The translations under genes were made by a program, and so were the position numbers. A DNA stretch of 64,000 nucleotides, taken from contig NZ_AONC01000035.1 in assembly GCF_000585215.1 (NCBI RefSeq), forward strand, positions 35,360 through 99,359. Reading direction: 5' to 3'. Under the pieces are notes generated by a model. The model was given only the letters and a program-made list of their open reading frames with translations. It was not told the DNA's origin and ran no database searches. Positions 36,159 to 46,777 of the stretch are shown here, piece after piece (the first letter of the stretch is position 1; every line of letters starts with the position of its first letter). The DNA comes from Imhoffiella purpurea. GTDB taxonomy: Bacteria; Pseudomonadota; Gammaproteobacteria; Chromatiales; Chromatiaceae.

Positions 36159-36541
36159 GATTGACCTCCTTCGATCGATCAAGCCGGCCCGTCGGATCGG
36201 CCGTGTCTTGCGGCTCGGGCGAGGAAGCCCGAAACCCTTGCGGACCAAGGGTCTTCCCAACCACTGCCATCGCGGACCGGAAAAAGTAACGCCATCACCA
36301 CTCGACTCAGTCAACCGAAATAGCCGAGCGGCCCTGTCACCATTATAGCCGCCACGGAGCTGACGGAGCCCATAAGCCAGACCGATGCGGACGATCCGAA
36401 CAACGGCGTATTTCAATGGAGCGCGCATCGAACCCGGCTACAATGAAGGGCCGATGTCGCCGGACGGCTGCGGCACTGGCCCAGGCGCGGCGCGCGGACG
36501 ATCCCATTCCCACAACGAGCGCATCCCGGAGGACAGACGAC
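36159..36541. other. Divergent intergenic region
   Basis: Lies between the small minus-strand gene and the TRAP binding-protein gene. I see no gene, tRNA or strong repeat. Promoters for both neighbours are expected but none is clear. Confidence 0.45.
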
Positions 36542-37627
<1,086 letters not shown>

Positions 37628-37687
37628 CCGTCCCCGGTGCGCCGGGTCCCCGCAACGCGGAGACCCGGCGGCCAGTCACCGGACCGG

Positions 37688-38413
37688 CTAATCGGGACCT
37701 CCCGTCTTTACCGGCATCCGCGAGAGATAGTCGATCACCTGCTCGACCTGCGCGTCCGAATAGGGCTCGATCGCCTTCACCATGTCCGGATTGGCGTTGC
37801 GCCGCACCCCGTCGCGGATGTCCAGCGCCTGGCGCAGCATGTACCGATAGTGCTGTCCGTTCAGACGCGGATAGAACTTCTCGGCATCGCCCATCCCGTC
37901 CGTCTTGTGACAGACCCGGCAGTCGCGGCGATAGAGTTCCTCGCCTGCCGCGAGCCCCTCGCCCGGCCCCTCGCCGTGCGCCTCGGGAACCGGCAGGGAA
38001 TTCAGATAGGCGGCGATGTCCGCTACCTCCTGGGTGGTGATGACATGCTCGCTGGCGAAGGGATACATCTTGGGGTTGTCCCTCCGCCCCTCGCGCACGT
38101 CGGTCAGCTGCTTGATGATGACCGAGGCATGCTGCCCGACGAGCCGCGGATAGAAGCCCGCCTCGTCGCCCAGCGCCCGGCCGCCGTGGCATCCCTCACA
38201 GACGATGAAGGCATCCTTGCCCCGGGCCACGTCGCCCTTGGCCCGCAGGGCGAGCAGCTCCTCGCCCTTGAGGTCGTTCCAGATGTAGCCGGGCGACTCG
38301 ATGCCGGGCGCGTAGGGCTGCTCGGGCACGTCGGCCGCGTGGCTCGCCCTCTCCTCGTCGGCATGGACGGCGGAGACGATCAGCAGGAATATCAGGATCA
38401 GATATCTGTTCAT
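37688..38413 (-). CDS. Diheme cytochrome c
   Basis: The 241-residue precursor has a signal peptide (ILIFLLIVSAVHA) and two heme c sites, CEGCH (72-76) and CRVCH (165-169), in two cytochrome c4-like halves that both contain a FYPRL-GQH segment. It is the last gene of the minus-strand cytochrome cluster and converges with the TRAP binding-protein gene. A role as periplasmic electron carrier for the decaheme conduit is inferred. Confidence 0.88.
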   Translation of the reverse strand: MNRYLILIFLLIVSAVHADEERASHAADVPEQPYAPGIESPGYIWNDLKGEELLALRAKGDVARGKDAFIVCEGCHGGRALGDEAGFYPRLVGQHASVIIKQLTDVREGRRDNPKMYPFASEHVITTQEVADIAAYLNSLPVPEAHGEGPGEGLAAGEELYRRDCRVCHKTDGMGDAEKFYPRLNGQHYRYMLRQALDIRDGVRRNANPDMVKAIEPYSDAQVEQVIDYLSRMPVKTGGPD

Positions 38414-38423
38414 GGTGCGACCT

Positions 38424-39107
38424 TCAGCGCGCTGAGGGTGGGACGGGCATGGAGGCGACGTATTGCGCCACCGCCAGGATCTCGGCATCGGTCAGACGCG
38501 ACACCACGGTACGCATGAGCTTGCCGAAGTCGTTGGAGCGCTCGCCGCTGCGGAACTGCTTCAGCTGCTGGACCACGTAGTCGGCGTTCTGGGCGGCGAT
38601 CATGGGGAACCTGGGCGCGCCGCCGCCGTCCGGGGTATGGCAGCCGGCGCAGGCCGGCACGCCGGCCTCCTTGTTGCCCTCGCGGTAGACGCGCTCGCCC
38701 TCGTCCACCAGGTCCGGACGGGTGACGATGCCCGGGGTCCGCGGCTGACGCGCGAAATACTCGGCCAGGGCATTGATCTCGCCGCGCGACAGCTCGTCGA
38801 GGATGGGTCCCATGATGTCACTGCTGCGCTTGCCGCTGGCGACGTCGCGCATCTGCTTGGCGAGATAGTCCGGGGCCAGTCCGGACAGCTTGGGAAAGGG
38901 CGGCGCGGCGCTGTTGCCGCTCTGGGTATGACAGGTGGCACAGCTCTCCTTGACGATGGCGCCGGCATCGGTGGACTGGGCGCTGGCCGAGGCCGCACCC
39001 AGGATCAGGATCGGGGCCAGCAACGCCCCCTGGATGGCATGGCCGAGCAGCGCTCGACCGCTGGCAGAACCGAACGGCCCGCCATGAGTCTCGACGAGAT
39101 TGCGCAC
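38424..39107 (-). CDS. Diheme cytochrome c (c4-like)
   Basis: The 227-residue precursor has a hydrophobic export segment (ALLAPILILGAASASA) and heme sites CATCH (56-60) and CAGCH (153-157). Start is a GTG at 39107 with GGGGAGAT upstream; the frame remains open to 39170. It is followed after 10 bases by a second diheme cytochrome and preceded by the outer-membrane barrel gene. Confidence 0.87.
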   Translation of the reverse strand: MRNLVETHGGPFGSASGRALLGHAIQGALLAPILILGAASASAQSTDAGAIVKESCATCHTQSGNSAAPPFPKLSGLAPDYLAKQMRDVASGKRSSDIMGPILDELSRGEINALAEYFARQPRTPGIVTRPDLVDEGERVYREGNKEAGVPACAGCHTPDGGGAPRFPMIAAQNADYVVQQLKQFRSGERSNDFGKLMRTVVSRLTDAEILAVAQYVASMPVPPSAR

Positions 39108-39180
39108 GATGGATCTCCCCGCGAAGCGAGGCGGCCGGATCCGGGCAGAGAACCTGTCCCGGATCCGCACCGCATGAGGT

Positions 39181-41994
39181 TCAGAAGTTCACCTGCACCA
39201 GCAGGCCCACGCTGTTGTCGTGATAGTCCTGGGTTCCGGAGTCCAGGTAGACCGCCTGGCTTCCCGAATCCGTGGGCACTGGATTGTCCGAGACCCCGGC
39301 ATAGTGCCAGTCGTCGATGCTGCCCTGTTCGTAGCGGTAGATGGCCCGCAGGGCGACCGACTTGGAGATGGGGAAGACCAGATCCAGGCTCAGGATGTGC
39401 TGGTCGTAGTCGGAGTCGGGCATGCCGCTGCCGGCCAGCTCGGTGACTGCGGAGCTCAGACCGAGCCCATTGGCGTTGTAGCTGTAGTCCAGGGTGGAGG
39501 TGCCGGTCACGTAGCTGTAGTCCAGCTCGAGCCGCGCGAACCCGAGGTCGTAGCGCCCGCCGATCCCCAGGGCGTGGTTGGTGTCCTCGTAGTCGAGGGT
39601 CCATTTGCGGCTTTCCGTCCACAGCGGACTGGTCTGCGCGTGGTCGCCGCACTGGTTGTGCCAGTTCCCGGAGGTCACCAGGACCGTGTCGACCAGGCTC
39701 GCGCCGCTGCGGGCCGGGGCGACGGGATCCGAGCCGGAGGCCACGGCGCCGTCGCTGTAGAAGTAGTAGTAGTTGCCGATGACGCAGCCGTTCGGCTGGA
39801 TACTCGACTGGGTCATGGTGGAGCGCTGATAGCTGTAGTACCCGTAGAGCCCCAGCTTGGCGGACGGCTGCCAGTTGACGTCGAGCGAGGCCGTTCCGAC
39901 CCTCTGGTCGTCTTTGCGCCCGAAGTCCGAGTTGGGGAAACGGTTCTGGCGATACTGGCCGCTGAAACCAATGTCCAGGTCGTGCCGGGCGATCAGGTCC
40001 AGACGCAGATCGAGCGCCAGCCGATCGCGGTCGGAGAGATCGAACTTGCGGAAGGACCGCATGGCATGGATCCAGCTGAAGAGGTTGGTCCCGTCGGCGG
40101 TCGGCTCCGGCCCCAGGGAGACGCTGTAGAACGACTCGTAGGGATCGGGGTTGTAGCTGTCGCCGCGTCGGCGCCCGAACTCGGCCGAGGCCCGAAGAGT
40201 GCCCCATTGATAGGCCCGGTTCAGATAGCCGATCCGGAGCATGTCCTCCCAGGTCGAATCGCGCTCGCGATGCTCGCGCTCGTACTGCTCGCGCTCGATG
40301 CGCCCGCTGATGGTCTGGCCGCGGGCCAGCCGGTATTCGCCGCCGAGCTCGATGTTGGTCTTGCTGTACTCGTACGGGACGTTGCGGATGTTGGACGCGC
40401 CCGAGCTGGGAACCAGGCCCAGCGCCCTGACCGCGTTCAGATTGCAGCCCATCGCGTCGTAGGCGCTGCCGAGGGTTCCGGCCGGGTTGTTCCCCGCCGC
40501 CGTGTTGGGAAAGGCGAAGGCACCACCGCTGCCGTCGTTCAGCAGCCGCCCCAGCTGGCCGGTGAGCGGATTGCAGGCCACGTAGTCGGTCTTGTTGTCG
40601 GTCTCGTAATAGCGGATCTTGGTGTCGAGGCCCAGCTTGTCGGTCGGGCGCATCGAGAAGGCGACGTCGAACAGCCGGGTATCGATCTCGGCGCCGGCGC
40701 GCCGCCGGCTGAGCGCGGAGGTGGTGTTCCAGTTGTTCTCGGCCGACACCCCGTTGATCTCGAGACCGCTGAGAGCATGGGCGGTGGGTGGGATGAGGTC
40801 GTCGTTCTGCTTCATCCGGCTCAGCGAGACCGTCGCGGTGAGACGGCTGTGGTACCACTCCGGCATCGAACGGGCGTATTCGGCCTTGACGTTGTAGAAA
40901 TCGTTGTCCGGATAGAGGTCGTAGCGCCCGCTGGTGAAGATGGTCGGATCCAGCACGTTGGGCGCAGTGGCCGAGATGGTGTTGGTACTGGCGTAGATCG
41001 GATTCTCGAAGGTGAGGGTGTCGATGTTGTTGCGGAACAGCGAGACGTTGGTCTGCAGATTGAAGCTGTTCGTCCCGTCGTCGTAGCGCAGCATGGCCAG
41101 GATGTCGTGGGTGTCGTAGTCGATCGATTCGGGGATCTCCAGGCTTCCGCCGCCGCCACCGCCGCCGAACACGGCCCCGAAGGGACGCGAGCCGTCCCGA
41201 TGCTCGCGGCTGTAGCTCGCGATGAGGCGCCACTTGCTGGACAGATATTTGTCGATGCTCACCCCGCCGGTCTCGCGCACCAGGCTCAGCTCGGAGTCCT
41301 CGACCGCCTCGATGGCGCTGCGCATCCCCGCGACGGTCGCGGTCTGGCTGGCCGTCGCGTTCATGGTGCCGTCCGCGTTCCGGATCCCGACGCCCCCGGG
41401 CGGCAGGCCGTTCAGCCGGAGATGGCTGCTGCCCACCCCGCTCCAGAGACTGCGATAGCGGTTGGTGAAGACGTGCGGGGTCTCGTTGTAGAAGAGATCC
41501 ACCTTCCAGTCGTTGTAGCGCCCGAAGCTGACCCCTTCGTACTGGTCCCGATAGCCGATGCCGCCGCCCAGCGCCTCCAGGAAGTAGCCCTTGCCCTTCT
41601 CCAGCTGCTCCGCCTGCACGGAGAAGTTGTTCAGATAGAGCCCCGAGGTCGGCAGATCCTTGTAACGACGGAACCAGGCGCTGTCCGTATTGCCGCCGGT
41701 CGCCATGCCGCCGATCTCCACCTGGCCGTGATACTCCCACCCGTCTTGAGTGCGGCTGGTCTCGGGCAGCTTGTCCGGCCAGCCCAGCAGTTTGCCGGTC
41801 GGGGTCCGCTCGTCCGGCCAGGCATCCAGACTGTCCGGATCGCGCTCGGGGATGGTTCGCAACCCCCCGGGGTTGAGCGCATTGCCCAGATTCTCGCCGA
41901 CGCCGGCCGCCGAATCCGCCCGCACCTGGGCGGCGATCATCTGAGCGGCCGCTGCCGTGACGCACAGGACCAGGGTCTTCCGCCAGGGTTTCAT
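39181..41994 (-). CDS. MtrB/PioB-family decaheme-associated outer-membrane barrel
   Basis: MtrB/PioB porins form the sheath through which a decaheme cytochrome carries electrons across the outer membrane. The 937-residue precursor has a signal peptide (TLVLCVTAAAAQMIAAQVRA). It then has many alternating aromatic beta-strands and the family's early segment (WEYHGQVEIGGMATGGNTDS, WFRRYKDLPTSGLYLNNFSV), ending in a strand with terminal Phe (GLLVQVNF) that fits the outer-membrane assembly signal. The ATG at 41994 has GGAGGGG. The gene follows the decaheme cytochrome gene as in pioAB and mtoAB. Confidence 0.9.
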   Translation of the reverse strand: MKPWRKTLVLCVTAAAAQMIAAQVRADSAAGVGENLGNALNPGGLRTIPERDPDSLDAWPDERTPTGKLLGWPDKLPETSRTQDGWEYHGQVEIGGMATGGNTDSAWFRRYKDLPTSGLYLNNFSVQAEQLEKGKGYFLEALGGGIGYRDQYEGVSFGRYNDWKVDLFYNETPHVFTNRYRSLWSGVGSSHLRLNGLPPGGVGIRNADGTMNATASQTATVAGMRSAIEAVEDSELSLVRETGGVSIDKYLSSKWRLIASYSREHRDGSRPFGAVFGGGGGGGSLEIPESIDYDTHDILAMLRYDDGTNSFNLQTNVSLFRNNIDTLTFENPIYASTNTISATAPNVLDPTIFTSGRYDLYPDNDFYNVKAEYARSMPEWYHSRLTATVSLSRMKQNDDLIPPTAHALSGLEINGVSAENNWNTTSALSRRRAGAEIDTRLFDVAFSMRPTDKLGLDTKIRYYETDNKTDYVACNPLTGQLGRLLNDGSGGAFAFPNTAAGNNPAGTLGSAYDAMGCNLNAVRALGLVPSSGASNIRNVPYEYSKTNIELGGEYRLARGQTISGRIEREQYEREHRERDSTWEDMLRIGYLNRAYQWGTLRASAEFGRRRGDSYNPDPYESFYSVSLGPEPTADGTNLFSWIHAMRSFRKFDLSDRDRLALDLRLDLIARHDLDIGFSGQYRQNRFPNSDFGRKDDQRVGTASLDVNWQPSAKLGLYGYYSYQRSTMTQSSIQPNGCVIGNYYYFYSDGAVASGSDPVAPARSGASLVDTVLVTSGNWHNQCGDHAQTSPLWTESRKWTLDYEDTNHALGIGGRYDLGFARLELDYSYVTGTSTLDYSYNANGLGLSSAVTELAGSGMPDSDYDQHILSLDLVFPISKSVALRAIYRYEQGSIDDWHYAGVSDNPVPTDSGSQAVYLDSGTQDYHDNSVGLLVQVNF

Positions 41995-42068
41995 CTCGCC
42001 CCTCCTCGTCTTCCGTCCGCATTCGCCCCGGAGCGGGGCGCCGCACATGCCTTCGGTGATGGGTCTGC

Positions 42069-43088
42069 TCATCGCTGGAACCTCGCCCCGGAGGGATGGT
42101 TGCTGCCGTGGACCTGGGTATGGCAGTTCTGGCAGGAGCGTCCGATGATGCGTGCGCTCTGGGTTCCGCCGATCAGCGCGGACGCCGCCGTCTGACTGTT
42201 GTTGAAGAGCTGGCCGGGATGCCCGATCGAGGCGTCGTGGCATTGCTGGCACAGCCAGGGACGCGGCGCGGCCAACAGCTTGTCGTTGTTCGAGCCGTGC
42301 GGGAGATGACAGTTGGAGCAGTTCTCGCGGACCGGGGCGTGCTCCCAGATGAAGGGACCGCGCTTCTCGGCGTGGCAGTCGTAGCAGAGGTCGTTGACGC
42401 TATCGCCCTTGAGCAGGGGACGGGTCGTCGAGCCGTGGGGATTGTGGCAGTCGACGCAGGTCATCTTGCCCTCGGGAAGAGGCATGTGCGAGCGCTTGTG
42501 GAACTCGGCGCGCTGCTGCTGGTGGCAGGTGTAGCAGGTCTCGGAGACGCTGGAACGGACCAGGGCGCCGTTCACCGAGTTCTTCATCATGGGATTGTGA
42601 CAGTCGCTGCAGGCGACCCCGGCCCGGTCATGGGCCGAGCTGGTCCAGTGCATCTGTCCACCGCCGGTGTGACAGGTCTGACACTGGGCGTTCTGGACCG
42701 CGATCGGCGTGCCCCAGTCGCGGGTGTAGCCGATGATGAGCGAGCGGTTCAGACTGTCCTCGGCATGCTTGGAGCCGGGCCCGTGACAGGCCTCGCACAT
42801 CTCGGTCTGGGCCGGCGTGCTCGGATTGGAGCGAAACACCTTCAGGTGCTTGCCCATGCTGGCATGCTCCCTCGCATGCTCGTGACACTCGGCACAGGCC
42901 TGCTCGCCGATGTAGGTCGAATCCTGATTCATCAGATCCACCTCCGTCGCGCCATGTGCGTGGGTGGATTCGTCGGGCACGGTTCCCGGGTGGCCGGGCG
43001 TACAGGAAACGGCCAGCAGCGCCAGGAGAGACGCAGCCGCCAGCCGCCCGCCCGCTCGCGCGGAGACAAGCAAGGAATAGATGCTCAT
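42069..43088 (-). CDS. Decaheme c-type cytochrome, MtrA/PioA (DmsE) family
   Basis: This is the inner half of an outer-membrane electron conduit. The 339-residue product has ten CxxCH sites (CAECH, CEACH, CQTCH, CSDCH, CYTCH, CVDCH, CYDCH, CSNCH, CQQCH, CQNCH), spaced as in MtrA/PioA. The signal ends in a lipobox LAVSC with Cys29, suggesting a lipoprotein, unusual for this family, whose members are normally soluble. The ATG at 43088 is used. PioA serves Fe(II) oxidation in Rhodopseudomonas; the electron source here is unknown. Confidence 0.92.
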   Translation of the reverse strand: MSIYSLLVSARAGGRLAAASLLALLAVSCTPGHPGTVPDESTHAHGATEVDLMNQDSTYIGEQACAECHEHAREHASMGKHLKVFRSNPSTPAQTEMCEACHGPGSKHAEDSLNRSLIIGYTRDWGTPIAVQNAQCQTCHTGGGQMHWTSSAHDRAGVACSDCHNPMMKNSVNGALVRSSVSETCYTCHQQQRAEFHKRSHMPLPEGKMTCVDCHNPHGSTTRPLLKGDSVNDLCYDCHAEKRGPFIWEHAPVRENCSNCHLPHGSNNDKLLAAPRPWLCQQCHDASIGHPGQLFNNSQTAASALIGGTQSARIIGRSCQNCHTQVHGSNHPSGARFQR

Positions 43089-43379
43089 TGCACTCCTCGA
43101 TTCTCTTATCGTTCTTATCGAGCGCCGGAGAGGCACCCGTCGTCTGTCGTTATCTCCACTGGAGACCCGCCCCCGCAGGGGACCGATCGTCAGTGAACGG
43201 CCCTCCGAATGCAGGGGCCTAGGGGCACGGGGCTAGTCTGACAAACTGAAGGGCATGGGTATTGACGCAGAACGACAAGGGTTTTGACTCTGCGTGACAG
43301 TCTCATGAAACCGGCAGACCCCATCGACCGAACGCCGCGACGGCGCCGGTTCGGGAATCGAACGAACGGGAGGACTGGA

Positions 43380-44375
43380 TCAGTCGACGAGTTCGGAGGC
43401 CGCGCGGCGCCGCACGTCGCGTGGCGAAAGACCGAAATGCTTGCGGAAGGCGCGGCTGAAATGGGCCTGATCGTTGAAGCCCCAGGTATAGGCGATATCG
43501 CTGATGGAGCGGCGCCCGGAGTCGCCCTGGCGCAGCTCCCGATTGCATTGCTCGAGCCGCTGCACCCAGACCCAGCGCATCAGCGAGGTGCCCTCGTCGG
43601 CGAAGACCCGGTGGACCTGACGGGCCGAGAGCCCGACCGACCCGGCGATCAGATCGACGTCCAGATCGGGATTGCGCAGATTGCTCAGCACGACCTTCTT
43701 GATCCGATCCTTCTGCAGCAGCGACTGCTGCAGGCAGTCCTTGTTGACCGGAACCGCGAAGCAGACCAGGGCACCGATCAGGTTGACGATGACATCCGCC
43801 AGATGATCGCTTCCCGCCCCGCTCAAGGTGTCCTTCCAGCGGTGCAGCGAACGCACCGCGTCGCAGAAGACCGCGGGGACGCCGCTCGTCCCCCGGATCG
43901 GCGTCATCATGGCCGCGCGCCACAGCGGGAAGCGGTCGACGACCTCGTCCTCCGGGACCTCGACCAGCGCCAGGCGGAAGGGACCGGAGACCTCGAGCGA
44001 GAGCGCCCGCCCGCTGCGCAGCAGACAGAGATCGCCTGCCCCCAGTTCGATCCGACGCTCGCCCTGACGGATACGGCTCGCGCCCTCGATCTGGACCAGT
44101 GCTGCGATACGGGCCGAGTTGCCGCACCCTGCCGCGTCGATGGCCAGGAACTCGCCGCGGATCTTCAGCATCTCGACCCGTCCCACGCCGCAGCGCTGGG
44201 CGCTCGAACAGCCGCCGCCCTCCTCCGACACTCCCTGATCCCCGAACGCGCCCAAGCCCTGTGTCAGGGCATCGAACAGCGTCGCGCGCGCGGCGATCCG
44301 GCGCATACCGGCGTCATCCAGGCCGCCATTCCGCTGCGGCACTGGCACGCCACGATCCAAACCTGATCCTCTCAT
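43380..44375 (-). CDS. AraC-family transcriptional regulator
   Basis: The 331-residue product has an N-terminal cupin-like sensor domain (about 70-165: IEGASRIRQGERRIELGAGD, LCLLRSGRALSLEVSGPFRL) and a C-terminal double helix-turn-helix with DLDVDLIAGSVGLSARQVHR and ISDIAYTWGFNDQAHFSRAFRKHFG split across the two units. The alternative start at 44417 is possible. It lies directly upstream of the decaheme cytochrome gene on the same strand, so it is the likely regulator of that cluster; the ligand is not known. Confidence 0.85.
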   Translation of the reverse strand: MRGSGLDRGVPVPQRNGGLDDAGMRRIAARATLFDALTQGLGAFGDQGVSEEGGGCSSAQRCGVGRVEMLKIRGEFLAIDAAGCGNSARIAALVQIEGASRIRQGERRIELGAGDLCLLRSGRALSLEVSGPFRLALVEVPEDEVVDRFPLWRAAMMTPIRGTSGVPAVFCDAVRSLHRWKDTLSGAGSDHLADVIVNLIGALVCFAVPVNKDCLQQSLLQKDRIKKVVLSNLRNPDLDVDLIAGSVGLSARQVHRVFADEGTSLMRWVWVQRLEQCNRELRQGDSGRRSISDIAYTWGFNDQAHFSRAFRKHFGLSPRDVRRRAASELVD

Positions 44376-44628
44376 CGCTCTTCCAGGCAGTTGGTTCTGC
44401 CATTTTTTTGCACACATATTTTCAATGTGTGCAGAGCGAGATACAGCGTCAATGACTCAAATCAAAAACCCCACAAAATTAAATTCACAGGATTGATGTT
44501 TATCATTTACTTAAATACTTCCCAATGTGTACGCGAGGCGCACCGAAAATCAGGCACTCGAGAGACCTCGAGACGCCCTCCGGGAGAGGCGCGGAGCGTC
44601 GGCCCGCCCCAGCCAGGGACGCGAGCCC

Positions 44629-46080
44629 TCAGGGCTGTCCGGCGGGCGGAGGCCCCAACAGCAGTCCATCGAAATCGCTGCTGTCGAGCAGACTGGAGCC
44701 GCCCTGATCCGGGACGCTGATCTCGGTCGGCGTCACCGCGACCGCAGGACGGTCCAGCCCCCAATCCACCAGCTGTGGAAAAACGACGATCAAGGCGACC
44801 ATCAGCAGCTGGATGCCGAGGAAGGGCACGGCCCCCCAGTAGATGTCCGAGGTCTTGATCTGGGGCGGAGCCACCGAGCGCAGATAGAAGAGGGCGAACC
44901 CGAACGGCGGATGCATGAAGCTGGTCTGCATGTTGACGCCGAGCAGCACGCCGAACCAGACCAGATCGATCCCCAGCTTCTCGGCGACCGGCGCCAGCAG
45001 CGGCAGGATGATGAAGGAGATCTCGAAGAAGTCGAGGAAGAAGGCGAGCAGGAAGACCAGCAAGTTGACGAAGATCAGGAAGCCCACCGCCCCACCCGGC
45101 AGCCCGGTGAGCAGATGCTCGACCCAGAGGTCGCCGTCGACGCCGCGGAAGGTCAGACTGAAGACGCTCGAGCCGATGAGGATGAAGAGCACGAAACTGG
45201 TGATCTTGGCCGTGGTCAGCATCGATTGCTGCAGCATCTCCAGATTCAGCCGCCCCTTGATCGCGGCCAGCAGCAGCGCGCCCACGGCACCCATGGCGCC
45301 GCCCTCGGTCGGGGTCGCCCAGCCGATGAAGATGGTTCCCAGCACCAGGAAGATGAGCGCCAGGGGCGGGATGAGCGCGATCACCACCCGGGCGGCGAGC
45401 GCTCGGCCACGCAGAGTTCGCGCCTCGGGCGGCAGCGGCGGCGCCATCTCGGGCCGCATCTGGGTCCGGAAGAAGACGAAGATGAGATAGAAGCCGGTGA
45501 GCATCAGCCCTGGCAGGAGCGCGCCCTTGTACATGTCGCCGACCGAGCGCCCGAGCACGTCGGCCATCACGATCAGCACCAGCGAGGGCGGGACGATCTG
45601 GGCCAGGGTTCCGCTGGCGGCGATGACGCCGGTCGCCAGACGCGGATGATAGCCGTAGCGCAGCATGATGGGCAGCGAGATGAGCCCCATGGCGATGACC
45701 GAGGCCGCCACCACGCCGGTGGTCGCGGCGAGCAGTGCGCCGACGATGATGACCGCGTAGGCCAGACCGCCACGCACGCTGCCGAAGATCTGGCCGACCG
45801 TGTCCAGCAGCTCCTCCGCCATGCCGCTACGCTCCAGGACCAGTCCCATGAAGGTGAAGAAGGGGATGGCGAGCAGGATCTCGTTGCGCATGATGCCGAA
45901 CACCCGGTCCGGCAGGGCCTGCAGCAGGGCCGGGGTGAGCATACCCAGCTCGATCCCGATCCAGCCGAACAGCATGCCGACGGCGGCGAGCGAGAAGGCG
46001 ACCGGATAGCCGATGAGCAGAAAAAGCACCAGCGCCGAGAACATCACCGGCGCCATGTTGGCGGCGAGCCAGGCTTCCAC
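44629..46080 (-). CDS. TRAP transporter large permease (DctM type)
   Basis: DctM is the sodium-coupled translocating subunit. The 483-residue product is almost wholly membrane-spanning (about 12 helices) with family motifs IPFFTFMGLVLERSGMAEEL, GVVAASVIAMGLISLPIMLR, IAASGTLAQIVPPSLVLIVM and GWATPTEGGAMGAVGALLLA. A GTG at 46080 with GGAGG 9 bases away, beginning before the conserved helix, is the chosen start. The C-terminal 35 residues are a hydrophilic tail. It follows the small subunit gene. Confidence 0.93.
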   Translation of the reverse strand: MEAWLAANMAPVMFSALVLFLLIGYPVAFSLAAVGMLFGWIGIELGMLTPALLQALPDRVFGIMRNEILLAIPFFTFMGLVLERSGMAEELLDTVGQIFGSVRGGLAYAVIIVGALLAATTGVVAASVIAMGLISLPIMLRYGYHPRLATGVIAASGTLAQIVPPSLVLIVMADVLGRSVGDMYKGALLPGLMLTGFYLIFVFFRTQMRPEMAPPLPPEARTLRGRALAARVVIALIPPLALIFLVLGTIFIGWATPTEGGAMGAVGALLLAAIKGRLNLEMLQQSMLTTAKITSFVLFILIGSSVFSLTFRGVDGDLWVEHLLTGLPGGAVGFLIFVNLLVFLLAFFLDFFEISFIILPLLAPVAEKLGIDLVWFGVLLGVNMQTSFMHPPFGFALFYLRSVAPPQIKTSDIYWGAVPFLGIQLLMVALIVVFPQLVDWGLDRPAVAVTPTEISVPDQGGSSLLDSSDFDGLLLGPPPAGQP

Positions 46081-46082
46081 GA

Positions 46083-46616
46083 TCAATGACCTCCGCCGGA
46101 GCTGGGCAGGGGCCGCAGACCGGCCAGGATGGCGACGCCCTTGATGACCTCCGACACCCCCTGGGCGGCGAGCAGGACGAACCCGACCGGAATGACCAGC
46201 TTCATCGGCCACCAGAGCAGACCGCCCGGATTGTAGGAGGCCTCGTTCTGATGAAAGGACAGCAGGAAGTAGTCCCAGGCGTCGATGACGATCAGGATCG
46301 AGACCGGCAGCAGGAACAGCAGTCCGCCGACGATGTCGATCAGCACCCGGACGCGGGGCGGGAAACGGTTGTAGAGGATGTCCACCCGCACGTGTCCGCG
46401 CTCCTGCAGCGTCCAGGGCGCGCACAACATGAATACCAGACCGAAGAGGAACCACTGCGCCTCGATCATGGCGTTCGATCCCCAGTCCAGGGTGTAGCGC
46501 AGCGTGGCGGTGAGCGCGCTCAGCAGCACGCAGACGAGGACGAGCCAGACGCTGGCCCGCCCGATCCGGCCGTTGAGCCGATCGATCAGGTCCGCGAAAC
46601 CCAGCAGTTTTTCCAT
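46083..46616 (-). CDS. TRAP transporter small permease (DctQ type)
   Basis: The 177-residue product has four membrane helices (about 22-44, 53-70, 93-115 and 137-158) and the family block ERGHVRVDILYNRFPPRVRV. It pairs with the large permease, whose start lies a few bases past its stop. The ATG at 46616 has GGAGGCGAGG just upstream; the longer frame to 46751 is rejected. The binding protein of this transporter is most likely the one at 36542. Confidence 0.92.
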   Translation of the reverse strand: MEKLLGFADLIDRLNGRIGRASVWLVLVCVLLSALTATLRYTLDWGSNAMIEAQWFLFGLVFMLCAPWTLQERGHVRVDILYNRFPPRVRVLIDIVGGLLFLLPVSILIVIDAWDYFLLSFHQNEASYNPGGLLWWPMKLVIPVGFVLLAAQGVSEVIKGVAILAGLRPLPSSGGGH

Positions 46617-46777
46617 CCTCGCCTCCGGGGAATTCGACCAGCGCGGAACACTAACAGAGCACGCAGGCGGAACCAAGCGCGCGGCCATCCTCGGTGCCGT
46701 TTCGGACGCATATCGCTTGATCCCGGACGCACCCCGGCCGATAGTGGGCACCAGACGACGGCGATGGGATCAGAACC

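Noticed and set aside
39220..42195. A 991-codon open frame on the plus strand opposite the MtrB/PioB gene
   Set aside because: It is the antisense shadow of a G+C-rich gene: no signal, domain or ribosome site, whereas the minus strand shows a clear family with signal peptide.
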